DNA from: JBBDIM01 sp040880405
GTDB lineage: Bacteria; Planctomycetota; Planctomycetia; Pirellulales; Pirellulaceae
NCBI GenBank assembly: GCA_040880405.1
Contig: JBBDIM010000109.1
Coordinates: 52,522-116,521, forward strand
DNA length: 64,000 nt
Reading direction: 5' to 3'
Both the position numbers and the translations under genes were made by a program. Of the stretch, positions 52,343-62,510 are shown piece by piece. The notes beneath the pieces are model-generated. The model saw nothing but the letters and a program-made list of their open reading frames with translations. It was not told where the DNA came from and did no database searches. Every line of letters begins with the position of its first letter. The first letter of the stretch is position 1.

Positions 52343-53542
52343 ATGACTCGGTTTCCAACGACACGCCTTTCGTTTCTTTGCCTCGTAGCAGTCATCTGCT
52401 CAGGGTGTGCCTTCGCGGGCCCACGGCCCGGTGTCACGACGTTTTGGAGCAAACTGGGAATCCCCCAGGCTTCCTACGGGTTGCAGGGCAACTTGATCAA
52501 CCGTCGGGGGAACTTTCCCGGCTTAGAGAAGAAGCCGCCACTCTTGGCGATTGCCAATCCGTTGAACCTGGAATCTCCCAACCCGGCGATCAAAGCCGCG
52601 GCCGAGATCAAGGCCGAGGAAGATCTAAGCCGACAGAAGGTCAAGGCCTTGAAGTACCTCGGTACGCTGGGTTGCGGCTGCTACGATAAAGAGGGCAAGG
52701 TGGAAGCCGCCTTCCTGGCTGGCTTGGACGACTGCAACGAGGACGTCCGCAAAGCGGCGGTTGAAGCGATTCAAGAGGTTACCGGCGGCGTCTGTGATGG
52801 CGGTTGCAACAACAACTGCTGCACGAAGGCGATCCAAGAGCGGCTCCAGGATATGGCCTACGGCGAAACGGAAGGTTGCTGGCACGAGCCCTCGGCGGAA
52901 ATCCGACAGATGGCGATGGCCGCCCTCACCGCTTGCCCGCCGATCGAAGTTCCCGCGGAGACAATCCCGCAGCGAGAGGTCGCTCCCGGTCGTGAAACGG
53001 CTCCGCTGCCTCCCTCGGAGGCGGTTCCACCGCCGGCACCGGCCAACCCAACCGCCCCGATTTCGCCCCCGGCACCTCCGGCACCGGTGGAAACAAGCAC
53101 GATGATTAACCCCGAACTGGATGAGGTTTACGCAAACTTCTACGGGATGGGCGAGGTTGGATTTGTCAGCCACGTTCCGGAAGCGAATCCTTCCCAGGAT
53201 CAAAATAAGGCGGCCCATGCGAGGGTGGCGATCTCCGATGAGCCTCACGCTTCGGTGGAGGCAACTGGCAAGAGCCAGGCGAGTCCTAAGTTGCTGGGCA
53301 AGGTTGTCATTGAATACCTGGATGCTCGCGAGGGAATCGCGACCATGCATCGTCCGACGGACTCCGAGGTGAAGGTGGGAGAGCTGCTGAATGCTCGGAT
53401 TCATAGCCGAACAGGCGACCACTCGATCGAGGGTCAATTGGAAGTGGTCGGGGTAAGCTCCTCGCTGATCAAGGTTAAACCGGTCGGCGATTTGGCGGCC
53501 AACACCCTTCGCACCGGGGGCCATGTAACCCTGACTCGATAG
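52343..53542 (+). CDS. Cys-rich HEAT-like lipoprotein
   Basis: A 399-residue protein. Signal MTRFPTTRLSFLCLVAVICS leads to a probable lipobox Cys22 (ICSGC; not a perfect match). AGGA lies 8 bases before the ATG at 52343, which favours it over the ATG at 52334. Residues about 75-195 are HEAT-like helices rich in Cys (GTLGCGCYDKEGKVEAAFLA; DVRKAAVEAIQEVTGGVCDG; CNNNCC; AMAALTACP). A Pro-rich linker and a C-terminal beta domain (KVGELLNARIHSRTGDHSIE) follow. It lies between the two giant caspase-like proteins, so it may be their outer-membrane or periplasmic partner. Confidence 0.75.
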   Translation: MTRFPTTRLSFLCLVAVICSGCAFAGPRPGVTTFWSKLGIPQASYGLQGNLINRRGNFPGLEKKPPLLAIANPLNLESPNPAIKAAAEIKAEEDLSRQKVKALKYLGTLGCGCYDKEGKVEAAFLAGLDDCNEDVRKAAVEAIQEVTGGVCDGGCNNNCCTKAIQERLQDMAYGETEGCWHEPSAEIRQMAMAALTACPPIEVPAETIPQREVAPGRETAPLPPSEAVPPPAPANPTAPISPPAPPAPVETSTMINPELDEVYANFYGMGEVGFVSHVPEANPSQDQNKAAHARVAISDEPHASVEATGKSQASPKLLGKVVIEYLDAREGIATMHRPTDSEVKVGELLNARIHSRTGDHSIEGQLEVVGVSSSLIKVKPVGDLAANTLRTGGHVTLTR

Positions 53543-53926
53543 TGCGTCACGAACCGGCTTCCCCAAGGACATCAAGTGTGGTGTCTCGGGGGTAACCGAG
53601 GAAACCTTCGGCGGCCTCCCATGCTAATGGAAGGGCCGCCGTCCGGTATCCGCGTGTGCGTGCGTTCCTCAATCCGATCTCAATTTTCTCGGGGGCAATT
53701 TGCCCCCTTTCGTATTTGATGGCGGCTCGACTGTGGTAAGATTTCGGAAAGCACGCTCCGAGCTGAGGAACCTACGCGTTACTTCTCGGATTCAGCGATA
53801 ATCCTTGGGGGGATTCACAGCGACAGGCACATTTTCGAGCTTCACCCTGGTTTGGCTTGGGAGGAAGCGACCTGACGAGCGAAGATCCCACCGACTCCGT
53901 TCAAGATCGATCGAAGGTGGGACAGC
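53543..53926. other. Intergenic region with several hairpins
   Basis: 384 bases before the 1770-residue gene. Hairpins are visible at 53585-53600 (CTCGG/CCGAG), 53609-53641 (CGGCGGCC/GGCCGCCG) and 53691-53707. No gene is supported. Confidence 0.5.
53691..53717 (+). terminator. Candidate intrinsic terminator after the HEAT lipoprotein gene
   Basis: A GC-only stem GGGGGC / GCCCCC with loop AATTT is followed by TTTCGTATTT. It lies 150 bases after the lipoprotein stop. Confidence 0.42.
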
Positions 53927-56900
53927 ATGGCCAACTGGCGTGAAGGATCCAATAAGCCCAATCCGCGAGGTTCGAAACCGCCTAAGGCGACTCCGCCCCC
54001 GGCAGCCAAAGCGGAAGCCAAGAAACCGGGGGATTGGCGGGGCAAGAAGGGCGCGACCGAGCCGGCCCCGGCCGATAGCAAACGCCGAACCTATCTCGAC
54101 GACAAGAAAAAATCCGGCCCGCGCAACATTGGCATACTTAATGTCTTGTTATTACTGCTGGTCACGCTGGTAATCTCCTTTGTCACGATCCTCGGTTGCC
54201 AACCGACCAAGGTGCCCATGATGCACTTGGCGGGCATCCATTACGACGACCCGCTTTGGCAACCCAACGCTTACGGGCAGGAGGACCGAGATAATTTCAA
54301 GCGGTCGATGGACAATCCGCTGGGCAATGTTGAGCTGACCCTTGCCACCCAATCGGCGGCCGGGACAAACACCAGCCGAGCCTGGAGTGACTTAAATCAC
54401 ACCGAATTCAAGCCGGCAATTACCAATTTCCTCGACATCACGCGTGCTCCCGGCGGTCCCAAGCCAGGCGGTTGGATTTTCTATCTTAGCTGTCATGGTG
54501 TCACCAACTTTGACGGCGTGCCGTACCTAGTCGCCAAAAACAGCCGCGTTTTGGTGCCCCAGAAGGCAGATACCGATTCACTGAATCTCGTTCCGCTTGA
54601 GGAAGTCCTGCGGACGATCGCGGACCATCCCGTGGTTACTCGATACGCAAAGTCATACAAGCTATTGGTGCTCGACACCGGTCGGATGGATTCGCAGTGG
54701 AACGCGGCACGGCCCTACAACGACTTTCCTTCGGCCGTTCGCAACCTGATGGGCAGCTTGCCTGAGGACCTGCGGCTGACAAATACCTATGTCCTGCTTT
54801 CCAACGACGATGGGCAAAAGGCGTGGGACGATCCGGCCGGGTTTAGCACCAACTTTGGCCGATTCTTCGCTGAGGGTTTGATGGGGGCCGCCGATGGCGA
54901 AATTGGCGAGACCGAAAATGACAATGTTTCGCTCGCGGAGTTGGAAGCGTATTTAAAACGAAACGTTAATCAATGGGCCCAGGATCATCGCAACAGCCCT
55001 CAAACGCCCGTGTTGATCACCCCTGGTGGCCAATCGGCCCCCTTATCCGAGGTGATGCTCGCGCGCGTGGGGGATGTCCACTACGAAGTGAAGCCACGCA
55101 GTGATTCGGCCGACCAACCGCGCCAACAAACCGATATCCAGCAACTCCGTGAACTTTGGGCCGCGTTTACTTTTTTAGGGGATCACGGAGCCGCTCGGCT
55201 CTGTCCGGTTCGCTTTGGGCTTGTCGAACAAGACTTCTTAACCGCGGAAAAATATGCGCTCGGCGGTGTCGCGTATCAGAAGCGCTACTCCGATCAGTGC
55301 CGGGACCGGATCGCCCCGGCGATTGACGACATCGCGCTTTATTCGGCTCGCCTCAATCCCAAGTTGCGGCGAAAACTATTAGACAGCGAACTGCGCTATT
55401 TCGCCGAAGGGTCCATTAAGTCCAAACTGGAGAATGTGTCATACGGTTGCCTAGCCGCTTGGAGTCTCAATGAAGGGGATGCCCAGGAGAAAATTCCTTC
55501 TCTCAGCGAATTGCGATTGATCCGGGAGAAAATCGAGGCGGAAAAATCGCAACCCGATCTCGCCGCGAAAGATCAAACGCCCGAGCCGGTATGTCCGGAC
55601 TACTACGCCGCCGCGAGTCAATTGATGGCATCCCTAGAGGACCAGCGGAACGTCACCGGAGAGAATCTGACGATTCTACTGGACTACCTGGGAACCGCTT
55701 CCAACGTGCCCACCGCCGCACCGGGAGGAGTCCACGCGGTCGAAGTGGAGTTCCTAGGAATGCTGCGGGACTTTCTGGGGCTGCTTACCCAGGACTATGA
55801 GCTCGATCCTGGTTCCGACGCCATGATTTCGCTCCGAAACACGTTGGTGCGGGCCATTGCGGTCCGCAATCAGATGGAAGTTCTGCATACCGTACCGGAC
55901 GAGCGGATGTACGCGTGGATCGAAGCGGACTTGCGGCGAGCCGACACGATCCGCCGATCCGCTGAGGATTATTTGTTTGCCTATCGGATCCCGGAGGCCA
56001 ACGCTGAATATGACAGCCTCGTAGGGCTACTCACAAAAATTGAACGGGAATCCGCTACTTTGAAGGAGGCATATTTAGCTCACGACGCGGTTCGCAAATC
56101 GACGCCGTTCCTGCTGGAGTGGATTGCGCATCAACCCTATCCTGGGGAGGAACGCCAGCAAATGCTTTCCCGCGCGACCTCCTTGGTCCGCCAATCGCAT
56201 CAATTAACCGTGGCCCTCTACCCTCAACCTCTCGAAGGGGAAACCCAGCCCAATTACGAACAGTCCGCGCCTCCCGAAGACAAGTTGGTGGCCGATTTGA
56301 CGCTTGGTTATCGCGAATTGGTGGGCCAGTTGAATCTCAAGTCGCAAAATATCCTCGAGGGGCAAACCAGTAGGTCTCGTGCGGATTGCGAAACGCTCTT
56401 GGAAATTCACAACCTACTGCGCTGCGGTTATGTGGCGAAAATTTCTCCGGACATGGTGACCTACGATCGGAACGGGCTGATCACGAAGTTGCAGGAGATG
56501 ACCGAAAAAGGGCTCACCGGATCAAACCCTGAACCGGTACCCAATTCACCCCTGATGGTCGCGTTGAGCTCCTTTACCGTGGCCCCCTGGCAACTGCTCA
56601 CCGCGCAGGCCAACAGCGAGGCCGACTCCAGGATTGGCGAGCTGGGCGAGATCAATTTGCCGCATTGTCAAGAGTTACTTCGAGTCGATGGCCCCGGCCT
56701 GAAGGCCGGCAATCAGCTTGCGGCACAAATCTTGGCGGGCGGTTCGGTGCCCGCCGAATCTCTGGGCAATTTTCCTTCCAAAACCGCCGCCCTCGCCGCG
56801 ACGTCGTATAGTGGGATCCCGGTTGCGCTGCGGAGAATGATCGACAACAACTACGACACCCCTTCACTGATGGAATATCGAACGCGGCGGAAGGATCGGT

Positions 56901-59239
56901 TCGGCAACCTGGCCCAACGCACGCTGGACGACTTCTGGGGGAACAATATTCCAGGGACCTCACCATATTTTGAACGACTTGCGCAGCTTTACTTCGGAAT
57001 CGCTAACCGTGAAAGCGCCGCGATCAGCAGCCCGGTTACCGCCGAAGCATATCAGCAGTTGGGAGTGCTTCGACGCGAGTATTCCAAGTGGTGTCTGTTC
57101 GACAATCCCGACGAACATGTCTCCGGATCGACCGATTTAATTGATCATCTGCTCACAATTCAGATCCCGGCCGAGATTCCGGTCGGCCAGTCTACCGTGG
57201 AGTTAATGGCCGATGGCAAAGCCGTTGAGGTCCGCGACTCCGCTGGAACTTCCGCTCGAGGGCATCTCTTTCCGACGCAGCCGAGCGGCGTATATCAACC
57301 GCGTCGAGAGTTTCGGCAGCAATTCGCGCCCGCGGCGATCCAGCAAGCGCGGCGGAAGGCTGTCAGAATTCGATACCGAGGGCATGTGGTTGAAGAAACG
57401 TTCAAACTTACCGGAGTCGCCCCGCCCGACGCGGTGGAATATTTTGTGGAAGTTCAGCCCCCCCCTTATCTTGATCCCGAAGTGATTGTCCGCGGGGATG
57501 TTCTGGGGATGGGGGACGTGATCTTCGTGATCGACTGCTCCGGCTCGATGGGCGCACTCGATCCCGGGCAGCGTGGCGAAGGTGGCACGGCCCGAACTCG
57601 AATGGATGTCGCCAAAGGGGTGATTCTCGACGTCCTCGACTCCATGGCCGAGCAGAAAAGTTTCCGAGTGCTGACGATGGCGTACGGAAACCGCGTCGGT
57701 TGGGAAAGTAGCACCTCCAACAACTATCGGTACAAAAACGGGATCGCTCCTCCCGCTGGAATCGTACCCGGCAACGATGTCGAGATTGTCGGGCATCAAG
57801 AGCTGGCGTTGCTGATGGACGAAGATCCGCAACGAGGACAAAACGGCGTCAACGTTTCTCGGTTGAAAGAAGAGATCCGAAAATTAAGTTTCTTGGGCGA
57901 GACACCTCTCTATTACTCGATCGTCAAGGCCCTGGAGAAGACGCATCCCACCAATCCAACCCAGTTGATCGTCATTACCGATGGCCAAAACGACCAGACC
58001 GCCTCTTCCAGTGAGGCGTTCCGGACCGACATCCTCAAAATGGAACGGGCCCTCGCGGGTCGGAAAAACGTCCAGCTTCAAGTCGTGGGGTTTCATCTCG
58101 ATACGGAAGTCAAGAGCAACGTCCTGAACTCGACGACTCGGCCAAATAAGCCGAACTCGGCCGATGAGATTGCGTGGTCGGCAAAACATAAGGGACGGGG
58201 CAACTTTTTCTCGGTCCAGGCCCAGGGGACGTTGTTTGACTCGATTGTCAGCCTGCTCAATACCCCGGAATACTTTTCGGTGCAGGAGTCGCGAGATCCT
58301 CAAAGTCCCAATCTGTTGGATTTTGACACCTGGTGGAAAAGCAGCCAACCGCTGCCAGGCCGTGCTCCCTTTATGGTTCGGACCCATGAAATGCCGACCG
58401 ACGATTCGATCCCGATTCAACTCCGGGGTGGAGAAAAGGTCCAATTGACCTACGATACGCAACTGAAGAAGTTAATGTTCGACGATGCCCAGCGGAGAGT
58501 ACTCGCGGAACGGGAAATTGCCCTGACCGACCCGATCAATGGAGAGGGGGTGTACCTGGGGCAGATTCTCAATTTTCCGGCTCCGAGTGACGGCGTGCTC
58601 GAGCTTCCGGTGCTCCTCAAAAATCGAAATCAATCTCTGTTTACGGTTCGGCCGTTTCATATTTGGGCCGAGATCACGCCGAGTGTGACTGGTACCTTCG
58701 CCGGTAACGATGTCTTGGATACCCGATTCGTCTCCGATCTTTTATTGGAGAATGAGACCCAGTTTCCGGAGTTCAATCTACGGCTCGATCAATGGCCCCG
58801 TTCGGCGGCCTATGCGCGAGTCAAGCTATTCGTGGAAACGGCGGGGCCCATCGAGCCGATCCGCACCATCGCGCTGGATTCATTCAAGGAGGGTTCCAGT
58901 CAGCCCACTGAGCCGCTCGACACGACGGTGGGCAAGGTACGGGTAGAGGTCCTCGAAACCACCGGAGAGTTTAAGTTCCAGGTCCGCGTTTCGATTGAAC
59001 CAGGTGCCGAGGGGATTACGCCCCATCAAGTGGAGATCACCCCGAAACCTCGTCGCATTCGGCGGAGCTACTTCTTAGGGGCGGATGGGGGCGGCAAGAT
59101 CCAGCGGATCGAGCACCGATTCCAGTACCGCGAGAAGGGGGAGTTCAACCGAGATAGTCCTCGACTCGATTTGTGGTCACGTGAGGCCCTGACCCAAAAG
59201 AGTCCGGTCTTTTCAGCGGATGTTCAAATTCCCAAATGA
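53927..59239 (+). CDS. Giant membrane-anchored protein with a Cys-less caspase-like domain and a vWFA domain
   Basis: A 1770-residue protein. A basic, Pro-rich cytoplasmic tail of about 68 residues leads to a transmembrane helix at about 69-90 ending ILGCQPTK. The caspase-like region (about 95-380) keeps His190 in FYLSCHGVTN. In KLLVLDTGRMD the Cys position is Gly252. NDNVSLAELEAYLKRNVN and NSPQTPVLITPG follow as in C14-like domains. A long helical middle follows. A vWFA domain starts near 1190 with a complete MIDAS DxSxS (Asp1203, Ser1205, Ser1207 in VIDCSGSMG), a later TPLYYSI and VITDGQND. The C-terminal 400 residues are beta-rich. It shares architecture with the 1647-residue protein and directly precedes hcp. 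Confidence 0.8.
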   Translation: MANWREGSNKPNPRGSKPPKATPPPAAKAEAKKPGDWRGKKGATEPAPADSKRRTYLDDKKKSGPRNIGILNVLLLLLVTLVISFVTILGCQPTKVPMMHLAGIHYDDPLWQPNAYGQEDRDNFKRSMDNPLGNVELTLATQSAAGTNTSRAWSDLNHTEFKPAITNFLDITRAPGGPKPGGWIFYLSCHGVTNFDGVPYLVAKNSRVLVPQKADTDSLNLVPLEEVLRTIADHPVVTRYAKSYKLLVLDTGRMDSQWNAARPYNDFPSAVRNLMGSLPEDLRLTNTYVLLSNDDGQKAWDDPAGFSTNFGRFFAEGLMGAADGEIGETENDNVSLAELEAYLKRNVNQWAQDHRNSPQTPVLITPGGQSAPLSEVMLARVGDVHYEVKPRSDSADQPRQQTDIQQLRELWAAFTFLGDHGAARLCPVRFGLVEQDFLTAEKYALGGVAYQKRYSDQCRDRIAPAIDDIALYSARLNPKLRRKLLDSELRYFAEGSIKSKLENVSYGCLAAWSLNEGDAQEKIPSLSELRLIREKIEAEKSQPDLAAKDQTPEPVCPDYYAAASQLMASLEDQRNVTGENLTILLDYLGTASNVPTAAPGGVHAVEVEFLGMLRDFLGLLTQDYELDPGSDAMISLRNTLVRAIAVRNQMEVLHTVPDERMYAWIEADLRRADTIRRSAEDYLFAYRIPEANAEYDSLVGLLTKIERESATLKEAYLAHDAVRKSTPFLLEWIAHQPYPGEERQQMLSRATSLVRQSHQLTVALYPQPLEGETQPNYEQSAPPEDKLVADLTLGYRELVGQLNLKSQNILEGQTSRSRADCETLLEIHNLLRCGYVAKISPDMVTYDRNGLITKLQEMTEKGLTGSNPEPVPNSPLMVALSSFTVAPWQLLTAQANSEADSRIGELGEINLPHCQELLRVDGPGLKAGNQLAAQILAGGSVPAESLGNFPSKTAALAATSYSGIPVALRRMIDNNYDTPSLMEYRTRRKDRFGNLAQRTLDDFWGNNIPGTSPYFERLAQLYFGIANRESAAISSPVTAEAYQQLGVLRREYSKWCLFDNPDEHVSGSTDLIDHLLTIQIPAEIPVGQSTVELMADGKAVEVRDSAGTSARGHLFPTQPSGVYQPRREFRQQFAPAAIQQARRKAVRIRYRGHVVEETFKLTGVAPPDAVEYFVEVQPPPYLDPEVIVRGDVLGMGDVIFVIDCSGSMGALDPGQRGEGGTARTRMDVAKGVILDVLDSMAEQKSFRVLTMAYGNRVGWESSTSNNYRYKNGIAPPAGIVPGNDVEIVGHQELALLMDEDPQRGQNGVNVSRLKEEIRKLSFLGETPLYYSIVKALEKTHPTNPTQLIVITDGQNDQTASSSEAFRTDILKMERALAGRKNVQLQVVGFHLDTEVKSNVLNSTTRPNKPNSADEIAWSAKHKGRGNFFSVQAQGTLFDSIVSLLNTPEYFSVQESRDPQSPNLLDFDTWWKSSQPLPGRAPFMVRTHEMPTDDSIPIQLRGGEKVQLTYDTQLKKLMFDDAQRRVLAEREIALTDPINGEGVYLGQILNFPAPSDGVLELPVLLKNRNQSLFTVRPFHIWAEITPSVTGTFAGNDVLDTRFVSDLLLENETQFPEFNLRLDQWPRSAAYARVKLFVETAGPIEPIRTIALDSFKEGSSQPTEPLDTTVGKVRVEVLETTGEFKFQVRVSIEPGAEGITPHQVEITPKPRRIRRSYFLGADGGGKIQRIEHRFQYREKGEFNRDSPRLDLWSREALTQKSPVFSADVQIPK

Positions 59240-59498
59240 CGCGATTTTGGATGGTTTGGGGTTTATGCAATCCCTTGCCTCAAAATGACTTATACTCTCG
59301 TGCCCCTTTCTGGTCGGTTCGGGCGGTCAATTTTTTGAATTTGACGAAAATTGCCGCAACCCATTCGAGATTGGGACGAAAACCTAGGTACATTCAGGGG
59401 AAACAACTTTAAACCAAACCACCTGAACAAGCTACTTGCTCAGTGTTGAGCCCAGGCCAAATTCCGTTGTTCCAATTTCACAAGAGGGAGAGTTTCTA

Positions 59499-59987
59499 AT
59501 GGCTGGTTATCTGAAAATTGAGGGAGTGGATGGTGAGAGCGTTGATGCCGATCACAAGGACTGGATCAACCTGCTGTCGGTGAGTCAATCGCTGAATCGG
59601 CCAATGAACTTCGGTGCCAGCGGGTCCTCGCGTCACACATCCAGTGTTAACTGTGGCGATGTCATTTGCGTCAAGGAAGCGGACAAGTCGACCCCCAAGC
59701 TGATCGAAGCGATCTGCCTCGGCAAGGTGTTCCCGACCGTCAAGCTGGACTTGGTTCAGTCCATCGGCGACACCAAGCGGGTTCCTTACATGCAGTGGGA
59801 ACTGAAGAACGTGATGGTTACCGACTACAGCGTCGGCGGCGAGACCACTTCCGGTTCGCCTCCCACCGAATCGGTCTCGCTCAACTTCGAAGAGATCAAA
59901 TGGATTTACACCCAATACGGCAAAGACGGTGCCAAGAAGGGTTCTGTGCCGGTCACCTGGAAGGTCGAAGAAGGCGAGGCCGGCTAA
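59499..59987 (+). CDS. hcp: Hcp, T6SS tube protein
   Basis: A 162-residue Hcp. It starts MAGYLKIEGVDGESVDADHK, followed by DWINLLSVSQSLNRP, HTSSVNCGDVICVKEADKST and VMVTDYSVGGETTSGSPPTE, the usual Hcp order. GGGAG eight bases before the ATG at 59499 supports this start; the frame extends 21 codons further upstream without family similarity. Hcp hexamers stack into the inner tube expelled by the sheath. A strong terminator follows immediately, so hcp can be transcribed separately and at a high level. Confidence 0.95.
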   Translation: MAGYLKIEGVDGESVDADHKDWINLLSVSQSLNRPMNFGASGSSRHTSSVNCGDVICVKEADKSTPKLIEAICLGKVFPTVKLDLVQSIGDTKRVPYMQWELKNVMVTDYSVGGETTSGSPPTESVSLNFEEIKWIYTQYGKDGAKKGSVPVTWKVEEGEAG

Positions 59988-60003
59988 TCAGTCGCTCACC
60001 GGT

Positions 60004-60043
60004 AACGCAGGGGGATGGACTTTACGATCCCCCTGCGTTTTTT
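60004..60043 (+). terminator. Intrinsic terminator of hcp
   Basis: A 12-bp perfect stem ACGCAGGGGGAT / ATCCCCCTGCGT with a 10-base loop is followed directly by a run of six T. It starts 17 bases after the hcp stop. Confidence 0.85.
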
Positions 60044-60138
60044 CGCAACACGTTCGGCCTGTTTCACTTGAATTGGGCTGGAACGTGTTCTGTCTCTCCC
60101 AATGATCGGCCTCTTGCCCAACGGACGTTCCCAAAACG

Positions 60139-62478
60139 ATGAGTAACGCTCAAAAAGTTCGTCCATTCCGACTTCTGGCCCCTCACGATTCCAGTTTCCA
60201 ACTGGATTCATTTACCGGCCATGAAGAGCTATCGCGGCTTTTCAACTTTCAGTTGTCGCTCAGTTCGCGGACTAAGGATCATATCCATAAGCCCGACGAG
60301 ATGATCTATCAGCCCGCCTCCATTCAGTTTCAGGTGGAAGCGAATGACAATCGAACGATCAAGGGCTACATCAGTCGTTTTGCTATTGAATACCCGGAAG
60401 ATAAGGACGTTCAGTTCCGCGCGGAATTGGTCCCCTGGACATGGTTTCTAACGCAAACCAGCGACTGTCGGATTTTTGAGGACAAGACAATTCCTCAGAT
60501 CGTCGAAGAGGTCTTCGGCAGTGATCCAATCTCCTCGATCGCCAAGTTTAAGCTTGACCTGAAAAAGGACTATCCAAAACTGGAGTATTGTGTCCAATTT
60601 CGCGAAACCGATTTCAATTTTGTCTCTCGACTGTTGGAACAAGCTGGTATTTACTACTTCTTCGACCATTCCGAAGAAGGGGATAACAGCGAGACCATGG
60701 TTTTGGCGGACGATCCGCAATCGTATTACGACCTGTACGAGAGCAAGATCAAATTCCGCATATCGACTTCCTCGGCCCACGTGGGCGAGGACGAACTGAC
60801 CGACTGGGAGCATCGCTACGAGTTTGTCAGCGGAAAGTGGACCCACTCGGACCACACGTTCAAATCTCCCTATCAGAACTTCGAGTCCTCGTCGGAGACG
60901 AACGTCGATAACGGCAAACTAAAGTCGGCCTTCAAAACGTACGAGATGTACGACCATCCGGCGGAGTTTGTCGACTCCAAATCGTCCGGAGACGCCGCTT
61001 CGCAAAGCTCGGACCTGGCAGATACCCGCATCAGCGAATCGGAAAACCCGTTTGATCAAGTCATGGCCTCCGGGCTCTGCCGTTCGTTCGCCGCCGGTGG
61101 CAAGTTTCAGCTTGAGTCCGACCGCGCACCTGAGGACAACAACAAAAAATTTGTCGTCACCTCGATCAATCATCAAGGGCAGAACCCCGGTTACCGTTCC
61201 GGCGACAGTTCCGGGGCGATGTATCATAACTCGTTTACCTGTATCCCCGATTCGGTCACGTTCACGCCCCCGCGGATCACCCCTAAGCCCACGGTGGCCG
61301 GGATTCAAACCGCAACGGTTGTCGGGACCAAGGGGGAGGAGATTTATTGCGACGAGTTCGGTCGGATCAAGGTCTTGTTTCATTGGGCGCGGCCCGACAA
61401 TAAAGACCGGAAATATCCGGACAAACAGATTTCGTGCTGGATTCGGGTGGCCCATAATTCCGCTGGCAAAAAGTGGGGTTTCATGTCGATCCCTCGGATC
61501 GGCCAGGAAGTGGTGGTCGACTTTCTCGATGGCGATCCCGATCGACCCCTAGTGGTCGGTTCGGTCTTCAATAGCGTCCAGGAAGTGGCCTACAGCCTGC
61601 CGGAAGAAAAAGCCCGGACCTACTTCCGGACGAACTCGACTCCCGGAGGCGAAGGCTTCAACGAGTTGATGTTCGACGACAAGAAAGACAGCGAGCGGGT
61701 CTTCATGCACGCTCAGAAGGACATGGATGTCCGCGTCCGCAACGATTCCCGCAACCGGACCTACGGCAACCGATCGCAGATCATCGGCTGGGAAAAAGAC
61801 CGCGACAAGGGTGGATCGCAGTGGGAGATGATCTACGAAGATAAGGAGATCAACGTCAAACGGCATCAGGTCGAGCACATTGAAGGGAACCACACCTATA
61901 TGCTCGGCAATGGCGAGGCCGAGGAGGGTGGTAACTTGGCCGTCGTGCTGGAAAAGAGCGCTGCCATTAAGATCGGACCCGATGGCCTCGATCTCACAAT
62001 CGAGGGGGACTCGAAATCGAAGGTGGAGGGGAGCCAATCTCTAACGGTGGTCGGAGATCTAATACAGAAATCCGACAGCCTGCACTCCACCGTCAACGGC
62101 GAGATTGCGACGAAGGCCGGCGGCAAGATATCTAGCCAGACCGGCGACTCGTACCATCGCAAGGCCGGGATGGACATCGCCGAAGAGGCCGGCATGAACG
62201 TCTACATCAAGGCCGGTATGAGCATGGTCCTGGAAGCCGGAATGAGCCTGACCTTGAAGGTCGGCGGAAACTTCATCAACATCGGCCCCACGGGTGTCTC
62301 GATTACGGGAACTCTAGTCAATATCAACAGCGGCGGGGCCGCCGGAACTGGCAAAGGTGCCAGCCCGACGGGACCCAAGGACCCCGCGGAACCCAATGCC
62401 GACGTGACCAAGGCCGCCCCCAAAGAACCAGACATGGCGCACAAGGAAGAGACCGGCTTCAAGTCGGCCCCCGAGTAA
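60139..62478 (+). CDS. vgrG: VgrG/TssI, T6SS spike protein
   Basis: A 779-residue VgrG. The gp27-like N-terminal part has SFTGHEELSRLFNFQLSLSS, then YCVQFRETDFNFVSRLLEQA and GIYYFFDHSE. The gp5-like OB part has GEEIYCDEFGRIKVLFHWAR and SCWIRVAHNSAGKKWGFMSI, then RIGQEVVVDFLDGDPDRPLV. A beta-helix needle follows, with repeats such as GMNVYIKAGMSMVLEAGMSL. The last 65 residues are a Pro/Ala/Lys-rich tail without a recognisable effector domain. It lies between the hcp terminator and the PAAR gene, with 32 bases to the latter. Confidence 0.95.
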   Translation: MSNAQKVRPFRLLAPHDSSFQLDSFTGHEELSRLFNFQLSLSSRTKDHIHKPDEMIYQPASIQFQVEANDNRTIKGYISRFAIEYPEDKDVQFRAELVPWTWFLTQTSDCRIFEDKTIPQIVEEVFGSDPISSIAKFKLDLKKDYPKLEYCVQFRETDFNFVSRLLEQAGIYYFFDHSEEGDNSETMVLADDPQSYYDLYESKIKFRISTSSAHVGEDELTDWEHRYEFVSGKWTHSDHTFKSPYQNFESSSETNVDNGKLKSAFKTYEMYDHPAEFVDSKSSGDAASQSSDLADTRISESENPFDQVMASGLCRSFAAGGKFQLESDRAPEDNNKKFVVTSINHQGQNPGYRSGDSSGAMYHNSFTCIPDSVTFTPPRITPKPTVAGIQTATVVGTKGEEIYCDEFGRIKVLFHWARPDNKDRKYPDKQISCWIRVAHNSAGKKWGFMSIPRIGQEVVVDFLDGDPDRPLVVGSVFNSVQEVAYSLPEEKARTYFRTNSTPGGEGFNELMFDDKKDSERVFMHAQKDMDVRVRNDSRNRTYGNRSQIIGWEKDRDKGGSQWEMIYEDKEINVKRHQVEHIEGNHTYMLGNGEAEEGGNLAVVLEKSAAIKIGPDGLDLTIEGDSKSKVEGSQSLTVVGDLIQKSDSLHSTVNGEIATKAGGKISSQTGDSYHRKAGMDIAEEAGMNVYIKAGMSMVLEAGMSLTLKVGGNFINIGPTGVSITGTLVNINSGGAAGTGKGASPTGPKDPAEPNADVTKAAPKEPDMAHKEETGFKSAPE

Positions 62479-62510
62479 CCCCTCGCTGGCTTTTCAGGAG
62501 AATCACGATC

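Noticed and set aside
59291..59296. TATACT box considered as a -10 element for hcp
   Set aside because: No acceptable -35 box lies at 16-18 bases upstream, and it is 200 bases from the start codon.
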